Shown: positions 34,676-44,477 of the stretch, one piece after another
Numbering within the stretch: position 1 is the first letter of the stretch
Layout of the letters: every line of letters starts with the position of its first letter
Made by a program: the position numbers and the translations under genes
Notes under the pieces: generated by a model
Seen by the model: the letters and a program-made list of their open reading frames with translations, nothing else
Database searches by the model: none
Told to the model about the DNA's origin: nothing
Source: Leptasterias polaris
Lineage: Eukaryota > Echinodermata > Asteroidea > Forcipulatida > Asteriidae
Length of the DNA: 64,000 nucleotides
Direction of reading: 5' to 3'
Assembly: GCA_037783415.1 (NCBI GenBank)
Contig: JAZGTN010000068.1
Location: 3,472,001 to 3,536,000, forward strand

Positions 34676-36935
34676 AATTGATACACGGTTTAATGAGAGA
34701 GTTAGTTTCAACCCTTTATCTGATACATGGTTTAATGCGAGAATTAGTGTCAATGCTTCAATTGATACACGGTTTAATGAGAGAGTTAGTTTCAACCCTT
34801 TAACTGATACATGGTTTAATGAGAGTTACTTTCAACCCTTTATCTGATACATGGTTTAATGCGAGAATTAGTGTCAATGCTTCAATTGATACACGGTTTA
34901 ATGAGAGAGTTAGTTTCAACCCTTTTACTGATACATGGTTTAAAGAGTTACTTTCAACCCTTTATCTGATACATGGTTTAATGCGAGAATTAGTGTCAAT
35001 GCTTCAATTGATACACGGTTTAATGAGAGAGTTAGTTTCAACCCTTTTACTGATACATGGTTTAATGAGAGTTACTTTCAACCCTTTATCTGATACATGG
35101 TTTAATGCGAGAATTAGTGTCAATGCTTCAATTGATACACGGTTTAATGAGAGAGTTAGTTTCAACCCTTTTACTGATACATGGTTTAATGAGAGTTACT
35201 TTCAACCCTTTATTTGATACATGGTTTAATGCGAGAATTAGTGTCAATGCTTCAATTGATACACGGTTTAATGAGAGAGTTACTTTCAACCCTTTTACTG
35301 ATACATGGTTTAAAGAGTTACTTTCAACCCTTTATCTGATACATGGTTTAATGCGAGAATTAGTGTCAATGCTTCAATTGATACACGGTTTAATGAGAGA
35401 GTTAGTTTCAACCCTTTTACTGATACATGGTTTAATGAGAGTTACTTTCAACCCTTTATCTGATACATGGTTTAATGCGAGAATTAGTGTCAATGCTTCA
35501 ATTGATACACGGTTTAATGAGAGAGTTAGTTTCAACCCTTTATCTGATACATGGTTTAATGCGAGAATTAGTGTCAATGCTTCAATTGATACACGGTTTA
35601 ATGAGAGAGTTAGTTTCAACCCTTTTACTGATACATGGTTTAAAGAGAGTTACTTTCAACCCTTTATCTGATACATGGTTTAATGCGAGAATTAGTGTCA
35701 ATGCTTTAATTGATACACGGTTTAATGAGAGAGTTAGTTTCAACCCTTTAACTGATACATGGTTTAAAGAGAGTTACTTTCAACCCTTTATCTGATACAT
35801 GGTTTAATGCGAGAATTAGTGTCAATGCTTCAATTGATACACGGTTTAATGAGAGAGTTACTTTCAACCCTTTAACTGATACATGGTTTAAAGAGAGTTA
35901 CTTTCAACCCTTTATCTGATACATGGTTTAATGCGAGAATTAGTGTCAATGCTTCAATTGATACACGGTTTAATGAGAGAGTTAGTTTCAACCCTTTAAC
36001 TGATACATGGTTTAAAGAGAGTTACTTTCAACCCTTTATCTGATACATGGTTTAATGCGAGAATTAGTGTCAATGCTTCAATTGATACACGGTTTAATGA
36101 GAGAGTTAGTTTCAACCCTTTAACTGATACATGGTTTAAAGAGAGTTACTTTCAACCCTTTATCTGATACATGGTTTAATGCGAGAATTAGTGTCAATGC
36201 TTTAATTGATACACGGTTTAATGAGAGAGTTAGTTTCAACCCTTTAACTGATACATGGTTTAAAGAGAGTTACTTTCAACCCTTTATCTGATACATGGTT
36301 TAATGCGAGAATTAGTGTCAATGCTTCAATTGATACACGGTTTAATGAGAGAGTTACTTTCAACCCTTTAACTGATACATGGTTTAAAGAGAGTTACTTT
36401 CAACCCTTTATCTGATACATGGTTTAATGCGAGAATTAGTGTCAATGCTTCAATTGATACACGGTTTAATGAGAGAGTTAGTTTCAACCCTTTTACTGAT
36501 ACATGGTTTAAAGAGAGTTACTTTCAACCCTTTATCTGATACATGGTTTAATGCGAGAATTAGTGTCAATGCTTCAATTGATACACGGTTCAATGAGAGA
36601 GTTAGTTTCAACCCTTTTACTGATACATGGTTTAAAGAGAGTTACTTTCAACCCTTTATCTGATACATGGTTTAATGCGAGAATTAGTGTCAATGCTTCA
36701 ATTGATACACGGTTTAATGAGAGAGTTAGTTTCAACCCTTTATCTGATACATGGTTTAATGCGAGAATTAGTGTCAATGCTTCAATTGATACACGGTTTA
36801 ATGAGAGAGTTACTTTCAACCCTTTTACTGATACATGGTTTAATGAGAGTTACTTTCAACCCTTTATTTGATACATGGTTTAATGCGAGAATTAGTGTCA
36901 ATGCTTTAATTGATACACGGTTCAATGAGAGAGTT
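34676..36935. repeat. 124-bp higher-order satellite, right block
   Basis: The array continues after the LINE with about 18 trimer equivalents, more uniform than the left block. Some trimers have lost the third monomer, giving 84-bp (two-monomer) stretches, for example near 35480-35600. It ends abruptly at 36935 in unique sequence. Confidence 0.95.
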
Positions 36936-37106
36936 AGTTTTCTCACAAAATTTAATTTTCTTTCGAATCCCTTTCCTTTAAAAATGATTTTCACCTAAAA
37001 AACACAAATCTTAAATACATAATCAATTAAACCATCCCATTTTGTTGATACTTTTAACTGCTCCATTTCTAATGGTTCTCTACTGGAAATCAATTGAGTG
37101 TAATCC

Positions 37107-37498
37107 TTAAAGGCAAAGTATGGTTTTCGGAACCATCCATTGTTTTAATCTTATACAAATGTAGATATATACAATTAAACCAACCTGTGAAAATTTCATT
37201 TCAATAGGTGGTTCTGTTTTTTGAATTATCGCCGAAAATCTGGAGCGAATATGTCCACACAGGAAGAATAGTCCCTAATAGGAAAACACAGTATTAGAAA
37301 CAGTAATGACAGTAACGCTTCTCAGATTCAAATTTTGGGGCATAAAAACTGATATCTGTTTACGTAACCACATCTCTTCGGAGTGAAATGTTTCTCAAAA
37401 TGCTTTTTACCATCAAAAGCTGCTGTCGGCTCTTAACCAATAAGTTTTTATTGCCATTAGTTTTAGGAGTGATTACCAAACATATACATTCCCTTTAA
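37107..37498. mobile_element. TTAA MITE, family B, copy of 384 bp
   Basis: Element 37111-37494 between TTAA duplications. It starts AGGCAAAGTATGG and ends CATATACATTCCCT. It aligns over most of its length with 38317-38660, and its right end is also at 7821 in inverted orientation. The inverted repeats are imperfect. Non-coding. Confidence 0.85.
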
Positions 37499-37874
37499 TA
37501 ATTATTGGAATATTTCCCTTGTTGATTTCCCTTGTGGTTCATTACTTGTCCTTAATCATTTTCACAAATAACATTCACTTAGTATATGCACCCAATTACA
37601 AACATTAGACTTTCCGTAACATGAACACTGTATCAAATATCAATACCAGTATTTCAGTAATTCCAGTTTTAACCAATATTGGCTCAATGATATTACTGTA
37701 ACTAAGCAACCAAAATGTTTCAAGACTGCATACATGGCAATACCCTCTAATTATTGACACCACACAAAAAATTGTTTACAAAATATATTTTGAGCATGCA
37801 TCATTTCGTAAAAACTGTGAGGGTATGTAGTATGGATACTAGATGAATACTTGTTATTATTATTAATATTAAGA
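37499..37874. other. intergenic, nothing recognised
   Basis: AT-rich unique sequence without exons, repeats or element ends that I can identify. Confidence 0.4.
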
Positions 37875-38000
37875 TACTGACAAAATAGGGAGACGGCCAA
37901 TATTCGGGCTAGAAAGCTCAGTGGGTAGAGCGCTGGCACTTTTATCCGTCGATTCACGTCCCGCTCTAGTAAATTTTTCTTTGTTCAACCCCAAGTTATG
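37875..38000 (+). mobile_element. tRNA-derived SINE (family with TTTGTTCAACCCCAA tail)
   Basis: The head GGGCTAGAAAGCTCAGTGGG with TAGAGCGCTGGCAC is tRNA-like but the B box is damaged (GATTCACGTCC). The tail CTTTGTTCAACCCCAAG is shared with copies at 55943-56075 (inverted) and 57512-57760. It lies about 80 bp upstream of the terminal exon at 38079. Confidence 0.8.
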
Positions 38001-38078
38001 ATTATGATTACTATAACAATGTAAGGAATTTGCTAAAAATATGCTGAAAAAGTCTGAAGGCTAACTTATGTTTCTCAG

Positions 38079-38224
38079 CTATTCTTGAAAGTCATGGGAA
38101 GAAGATCAACTTCTGGATAACCATGGACGAGAAGAAGCAGTGTCACCATGGCAATGAATGGAACAAACAACAACCACTGCAGCTCATCTATAAGATTAAC
38201 ATGGAAACTGGAGAAGAAGAATGA
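38079..38224 (+). CDS. terminal exon of an unidentified plus-strand gene
   Basis: An acceptor (TTATGTTTCTCAG) is followed by 47 codons and TGA at 38222-38224. The reading is ILESHGKKINFWITMDEKKQ, then CHHGNEWNKQQPLQLIYKIN and METGEEE. Charged, well-mixed composition and an AATAAA 75 bp downstream support a real last exon. I do not recognise the family. No upstream exon was found: on the left lie a SINE, a MITE and then satellite. Its 3' end directly abuts MITE family B and the 38-bp array. Confidence 0.5.
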
Positions 38225-38299
38225 AGTGTAGTGATGTTATCTGGAAGGTATTTCAACATTGTTCTTATTGGTATTTGTTATCAAAACCATCTAGTTTTC

Positions 38300-38305
38300 A
38301 ATAAA
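38300..38305 (+). promoter_or_regulatory. poly(A) signal AATAAA
   Basis: Canonical hexamer 75 bp after the stop codon of the exon ending at 38224; the MITE begins 12 bp later, so cleavage would fall at or inside the MITE edge. Confidence 0.5.
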
Positions 38306-38312
38306 CTTATCA

Positions 38313-38664
38313 TTAAAGGCAAAGTATAACTTTGGTTTTTGGAATCGTTCAATTGTTTTATCCCTATAGAAATGCAGACACATACAACAAAGCTAAGCTG
38401 GGAAAATTTCACTTCGAATGGTGGTAGCGTTTTTCAGATATCACCGAATATCTGGAGTGATTATGTCCACTGAGGAAGAATAATCCAGATTTAAATTTTT
38501 TTGTGATAAAAACTGATACTTTTCCATAACCATATCACTTTGAAGTGAAATGTTGTTCAATATGCTTTATGCTATCAAAAGCTGCTGTACTTCTAATTTT
38601 ACCACGTCAGTTTTTATTGTCATTGATTTTAAGAGTTATTACCAAACGTATACCTTCCCTTTAA
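38313..38664. mobile_element. TTAA MITE, family B, copy of 344 bp
   Basis: Element 38317-38660 with TTAA at 38313-38316 and 38661-38664. It starts AGGCAAAGTATAAC and ends CGTATACCTTCCCT, parallel to the 37.1-kb copy. The right TTAA is also the first four bases of the 38-bp tandem array. Confidence 0.85.
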
Positions 38665-39238
38665 ATTGAAACTGGTAAAAGTCTCACTGAAATGGGTTTT
38701 AAATTGAAACTGGTAAAAGTCTCACTGAAATGGGTTTTAAATTGAAACTGGTAAAAGTCTCACTGAAATGGGTTTTAAATTGAAACTGGTAAAAGTCTCA
38801 CTGAAATGGGTTTTAAATTGAAACTGGTAAAAGTCTCACTGAAATGGGTTTTAAATTGAAACTGGTAAAAGTCTCACTGAAATGGGTTTTAAATTGAAAC
38901 TGGTAAAAGGTCTCACTGAAATGGGTTTTAAATTGAAACTGGTAAAAGTCTCACTGAAATGGGTTTTAAATTGAAACTGGTAAAAGGTCTCACTGAAATG
39001 GGTTTTAAATTGAAACTGGTAAAAGTCTCACTGAAATGGGTTTTAAATTGAAACTGGTAAAAGGTCTCACTGAAATGGGTTTTAAATTGAAACTGGTAAA
39101 AGTCTCACTGAAATGGGTTTTAAATTGAAACTGGTAAAAGTCTCACTGAAATGGGTTTTAAATTGAAACTGGTAAAAGTCTCACTGAAATGGGTTTTTAA
39201 ATTGAAACTGGTAAAAGTCTCACTGAAATGGGTTTTTA
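38661..39238. repeat. 38-bp satellite, about 15 copies
   Basis: The unit TTAAATTGAAACTGGTAAAA plus GTCTCACTGAAATGGGTT repeats almost perfectly. Three early units have one extra G (AAAAGGTCTC) and the last two an extra T. The array begins exactly at the TTAA of the MITE and stops in unique sequence. Confidence 0.95.
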
Positions 39239-39849
39239 AGACTAAAATGTTAGGTACCTTGTTTATCTCCATTCACCAATTAACAATTATTCATACTTTG
39301 AAGTCCATATTATTCATATTTTATTTCCCATGAATAGGAGGCTCAAGGATCAATTTCATACAGCCTGTAAACAAACGTTTACTGCTTGCGATGCGGCCCT
39401 TACTACAGTTTTACTTTTATAACCACTCGCTGCAAAAGCAAATTGAGAAACATTTACCTTCCCTCTAAAACTGTCAGTAACAATGCAAAATCTTATCAAG
39501 TTGGTTCAAGAGAAATATTTCCACTAACACCACTCTCTGGAAACTTATTTTAAAAAAAACACATTATGTGACACTAAAGTGTGTATACTGTTTTCTCACC
39601 AAAATAATTGCTTAATTTTAGATGACATTTATTTTCAGTCTGGTGAAATGTTTGGAAGGTATAGAATTCAAATGTATGTACATGTACTTCAACCAAAAGC
39701 TTATGCAGTACAACACATAATGCATGTTTTAACTTTATATTATGTAAATTGTATCACAAATGGTGGCCAGGGTAATGAAATGATATATCTTATGGAGGTC
39801 CAAATCTCCAATTTAAAGACAAAATACAGGATTGGTAATTATCACAGAT
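39239..39849. other. unique AT-rich DNA, weak coding candidate
   Basis: A strong acceptor-like tract (GACATTTATTTTCAG) at about 39637 is followed by some 70 open codons starting SGEMFGRYRIQMYVHVLQPK, ending at 39851. No gene family or upstream partner is recognised, and the stretch is AT-rich, so I leave it as a possibility only. Confidence 0.25.
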
Positions 39850-41270
39850 AGATAAGTTGCAATTTGAAAGTTCACTGATAACTTAGTACATTCAAGAAAT
39901 AAGAGTCAAGACCCAATCATGTCAATGTAAAAGTTCACACAGACTACTATACTTAGTACATCAAGTGATAAGTACTAAGCCTGAATGTCAAAAAGTTCAC
40001 TGATAACTTAATACACACAGGAAATAAGTACTAGGGGCAGCCTCAATGTGAAATTTCACTGATATTTTAGAACATACAAGTAATAAGTATTAGGCCCCAA
40101 TGTGAAAGTTCACTGATGAATTGGTAAAGACAAGTAATAAGTACTAAGCCTCAATGTGAAAGTTTACTGATTACTTAGAACATACTAGTAATAAGTATTA
40201 GACCCCAATGTGAATGTTCATTGATAAATTGGTAAAGACAAGTAATAAGTACTAAGCACCAATGTGAAAGTTCACTGATTACTTAGTATATATAAGTAAA
40301 AAGTACTAAGCCTCAATGTGACAGTTTACTGATTACTTAGTACATACTAGTAATAAGTACATGTACTAAGCCCCAATGTGAAAGTTCACTGATAAATTGG
40401 TAAAGACAGGTAATATGTACTACATGTAAGCCTCAGTGTGAAAGTTCACTGATAACTTAGTACACACAAGTAATAAGTATTAAGCCTCAGTGTGAAAGTT
40501 CACTGATAAATTAGTAAACACAAGTAATATGTACTAAGCCTCAGTGTGAAAGTTCACTGATAAATTAGTAAACACAAGTAATATGTACTAAGCCTCAGTG
40601 TGAAAGTTCACTGATAACTTAGTACACACAAGTAATAAGTACTAAGCCTCAGTGTGAAAGTTCGCTGATAACTTAGTACACACAAGTAATAAGTACTAAG
40701 CCTCAGTGTGAAAGTTCGCTGATAACTTAGTACACACAAGTAATAAGTACTAAGCCTCAGTGTGAAAGTTCGCTGATAACTTAGTACACACAAGTAATAA
40801 GTACTAAGCCTCAGTGTGAAAGTTCGCTGATAACTTAGTACACACAAGTAATAAGTATTAAGCCTCAGTGTGAAAGTTCACTGATAAATTAGTAAACACA
40901 AGTAATATGTACTAAGCCTCAGTGTGAAAGTTCACTGATAAATTAGTAAACACAAGTAATATGTACTAAGCCTCAGTGTGAAAGTTCACTGATAACTTAG
41001 TACACACAAGTAATAAGTACTAAGCCTCAGTGTGAAAGTTCGCTGATAACTTAGTACACACAAGTAATAAGTACTAAGCCTCAGTGTGAAAGTTCACTGA
41101 TAACTTAGTACACACAAGTAATAAGTACTAAGCCTCAGTGTGAAAGTTCGCTGATAACTTAGTACACACAAGTAATAAGTACTAAGCCACAGTGTGAAAT
41201 TTAACTGATAAATTTAACTGATAAAAGTACACACAAGTACTAAGCCTCAGTGTGAGAAAGTTCACCGATT
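39850..41270. repeat. 54-bp satellite, about 26 copies with a divergence gradient
   Basis: The unit contains AAGCCTCAGTGTGAAAGTTC and CTGATAACTTAGTACACACA. Copies from about 40600 to 41180 are nearly identical and 54 bp apart. From 39850 to 40430 they are diverged and vary in length. The minus strand has an 18-codon repeating open frame in the uniform part, a by-product of the period. Confidence 0.93.
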
Positions 41271-41626
41271 ACTTTGTACATAAGTAACATTTTTGTCTGA
41301 AATAGAATTAGAAGATCCACAATTTCCACATTGCTGACTTTGATTAAAGCAACAAGAAAGTATGTTATGAACATGTACAAAATCCCTGACAAACAAACAA
41401 TTTCCATTGTTTTCTCTAAAATGAAGACACAGGTTGGTTGCAGTAGTATATGCCCATTCCAAATTACCGTTAGTGCCCCCCCCCCATTTTAAATCTGGAT
41501 TTTACATCTGGATTCAAATCACATTATATAAGCTTTTATGTAGTAACTTCAATATCTTTAAAAACACAATTTCTGCTATTTACACACAGACAACGTTTTT
41601 TTTTTTTTACCTCTTTGTCGGATTAT

Positions 41627-41651
41627 TATAAAAAGATAGTAAATGACGTAA
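41627..41651 (+). promoter_or_regulatory. possible core promoter: TATA-like and CRE-like motifs
   Basis: TATAAAAA at 41627-41634 and TGACGTAA at 41644-41651 lie 41 and 24 bp before the ATG at 41668. The TATA box is too close for a long leader (start expected near 41657-41660), so either the leader is very short or the box is chance. Confidence 0.25.
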
Positions 41652-41667
41652 ACAAAAAGCGCTAAAA

Positions 41668-41854
41668 ATGGGCTTGTTTAACTACTTCACATCAGATGGC
41701 GTGTTTATCCATCAAATCTTTCTGGACTGGCTTATGGCGGAGGTTTTTTTACGACCAGAACAACTTCAGAACACCCTCAGTTTTAAGCTTGCAGCCGGAC
41801 GACTTACGGAAACATCTACCCGGACAAGTCAGTGTTTAGAAAGAGGGACAACAG
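41668..41854 (+). CDS. first coding exon of a small two-exon gene, unidentified
   Basis: ATG at 41668 opens 62 codons starting MGLFNYFTSDGVFIHQIFLD, then WLMAEVFLRPEQL, and ends at ACAG|GTATTG leaving one base. The region is richer in GC than its flanks. With the exon at 42643-42734 it would give a 92-residue protein with two hydrophobic stretches and no known domain. Frame and phase agree across the intron. If the donor is not used, the frame runs on to a stop at 41877. Confidence 0.35.
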
Positions 41855-41877
41855 GTATTGGAAAACACGCCTCGTAA

Positions 41878-42642
41878 TAAATGTTGATTTTGCATCAAAG
41901 ATAAATAATGTAATTTGGTTTTTAACCCTTTACACCTATATGTAAAGGTAAAACACCAAATTACTTTCATTGGTAAATGATAAATAACCTGTGTGGGTGA
42001 AATAATGAACTAGCAACAAATCCCACTTGGACATAATTGTAAAGTAGTCCTCAGATGCTTTAATTAGCATCTAGCCGATGGACCACTGTCTGGGATGACT
42101 CTGCTGTATAAGTTAGGGTTATGTGCCTGCAAGGAGTCTTAATTTATATATTTTTAATTAAAGGAATTTAAGTAAAGGCATTATTCAAACTCCGATAATT
42201 ATGAAGGACATTTACTCAGAAATAAATATGAGAAAAGGGTGCAATTATGACAATACACATGAAAAAAGGCTGTTTTGCTGTGGGGACGTTTATTGAGTTA
42301 CGGTTGACTGCATCTCATTTCCCTGTATTGATTTATACAGTAGTAATATTTCCAATGTCACGAGCATGCTTCAATGATTTGCTAATTTCATCCCTGAACA
42401 CACAACACAATGGAACACCACAGTGGCACCAGAATAATGAGAATCCAAAATCATCAATTACAGGACCAAGGTTATTGTCTTAGTTACTTTCGCTGACCAA
42501 ATATTTAAATAAATATTTTAGTCCCTCCACATAGAAAAAGTAGAGGTAAAAATCCAAGGTTTGAAATAGGAATTTTGTTTGAATACAAATAATGAATTAA
42601 AACTTAATTTTAATATATTTTTTTATATTTCTATTATTACAG
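41878..42642. other. intron of the small gene or intergenic DNA
   Basis: AT-rich. A 78-codon plus-strand frame at 42247-42483 has no recognisable domain. No repeat was identified. Confidence 0.35.
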
Positions 42643-42734
42643 CTTTCTGGATTTGTCTGCATGACCTAGCTTATTTTTTGGCAATGAATGACAAATCATT
42701 GCTTGATTGGGCAGACACAATTGATTTCATTTAG
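42643..42734 (+). CDS. second (terminal) exon of the small two-exon gene
   Basis: The acceptor is excellent: about 25 T-rich bases ending CTATTATTACAG. Two bases complete the split codon, then FWICLHDLAYFLAMNDKSLL and DWADTIDFI lead to TAG at 42732-42734. This is the only frame without an early stop, and it is the one the upstream exon needs. A donor-like CCCAAG|GTATGT lies after the stop. Function unknown. Confidence 0.35.
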
Positions 42735-43009
42735 GAAGCTAGGAATTGCCCCAAGGTATGTTTTTTCATACCTTCTCTATGAGTTTATGATCATAATCTG
42801 CTTTGACATATAATCACCTTGGAGACACACTTGACTAGAAATATTTACTTAAAATAATATATATCATTAAATCAAGCAGCAATTTCAAATATTGTGTCAG
42901 AAAACCAAAGCGCAAAATAAAAAATATCTTAACTTGTTTACGCATTGCTTGATCGACGAAGATGACAACAATGGTCAAGATTATGTCATTCTGAGAAAAA
43001 TGGGTCTCT

Positions 43010-43209
43010 ACATTTTTGTACAGGGATGTTTTGGTTCATAACTGACTTTCAATAATATTCAATCAAAACATCCTTAAAATTATTCTTTTGACTGACCGAA
43101 AATTCCTCCTTGTAAAAATGTAAAAATCCATTTTGTTGAAATTGAATGAAGTCATGTTTAAAATTTTCCTCAGTCAGTTATGAACCAAAACATCTCTGTA
43201 CAAAAATGT
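43010..43209. mobile_element. foldback element with 37-bp arms
   Basis: 43010-43046 and 43173-43209 are inverted copies with one mismatch (ACATTTTTGTACAG and, inverted, ACATTTTTGTACAG at the outer ends, with GTTTTGGTTCATAACTGAC inside). The loop is about 126 bp. No clear target duplication. The 43-bp array starts about 35 bp to its right. Confidence 0.7.
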
Positions 43210-43243
43210 GGAATGATGTCATCAGATGTTTTGGGTGTTGACA

Positions 43244-44367
43244 AATTTTGCACTGGAAGAGTATCGAATGCAATGGCAATTTACACCATTTTGCACTGGA
43301 AGAGTATCGAATGCAATGGCAATTTACACCATTTTGCACTGGAAGAGTATCGAATGCAATGGCAATTTACACCATTTTGCACTGGAAGAGTATCGAATGC
43401 ACTGGCAATTTACACCATTTTGCACTGGAAGAGTATCGAATGCAATGGCAATTTACACCATTTTGCACTGGAAGAGTATCGAATGCACTGGCAATTTACA
43501 CCATTTTGCACTGGAAGAGTATCAAATACACTGGCAATTTACACCATTTTGCACTGGAAGAGTATCGAATGCACTGGCAATTTACACCATTTTGCACTGG
43601 AAGAGTATCAAATACACTGGCAATTTACACCATTTTGCACTGGAAGAGTATCGAATGCACTGGCAATTTACACCATTTTGCACTGGAAGAGTATCGAATG
43701 CACTGGCAATTTACACCATTTTGCACTGGAAGAGTATCGAATGCAATGGCAATTTACACCATTTTGCACTGGAAGAGTATCGAATGCACTGGCAATTTAC
43801 ACCATTTTGCACTGGAAGAGTATCAAATACACTGGCAATTTACACCATTTTGCACTGGAAGAGTATCGAATGCAATGGCAATTTACACCATTTTGCACTG
43901 GAAGAGTATCGAATGCAATGGCAATTTACACCATTTTGCACTGGAAGAGTATCGAATGCAATGGCAATTTACACCATTTTGCACTGGAAGAGTATCAAAT
44001 GCACTGGCAATTTACACCATTTTGCACTGGAAGAGTATCAAATGCACTGGCAATTTACACCATTTTGCACTGGAAGAGTATCGAATGCAATGGCAATTTA
44101 CACCATTTTGCACTGGAAGAGTATCGAATGCACTGGCAATTTACACCATTTTGCACTGGAAGAGTATCAAATGCACTGGCAATTTACACCATTTTGCACT
44201 GGAAGAGTATCGAATGCAATGGCAATTTACACCATTTTGCACTGGAAGAGTATCGAATGCACTGGCAATTTACACCATTTTGCACTGGAAGAGTATCGAA
44301 TGCACTGGCAATTTACACCATTTTGCACTGGAAGAGTATCGAATGCACTGGCAATTTACACCATTTT
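43244..44367. repeat. 43-bp satellite, about 26 copies, open in three frames
   Basis: The unit is TTTTGCACTGGAAGAGTATC plus GAATGCAATGGCAATTTACA plus CCA. Variation is limited to G or A in ATCGAATGC/ATCAAATAC and A or C in CAATGG/CACTGG; lengths do not change. The unit has no stop in any plus-strand frame, and 43 is not a multiple of three, so all three forward frames stay open for more than 370 codons. There is no start context or domain; I treat it as noncoding. Confidence 0.95.
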
Positions 44368-44477
44368 AACGTTGGGTAAGAGACTTGTATTTTTTCCCCC
44401 ACTCACATGAAGACTCTATCTATTGGAAAATGAGTAAATCACAAAATTTAATTTGCTCACTTCTCTTCCTCTTTAAG

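Noticed and set aside
33526..36998. Many frames of 80-190 codons in the 41/124-bp array
   Set aside because: Repeat units with few stops; the same unit is read in several frames and on both strands.
41262..41420. Last exon of the DEX1-like gene on the minus strand
   Set aside because: An acceptor and the right phase exist, but the peptide (RENNGNCLFVRDFVHVHNIL and on) lacks the membrane segment expected at the family's C-terminus and borders a satellite; phase agreement has a one-in-three chance.
43180..44410. Three overlapping plus-strand reading frames of 373-399 codons
   Set aside because: All are made of the same 43-bp stop-free unit read in different phases; there is no gene structure or domain.
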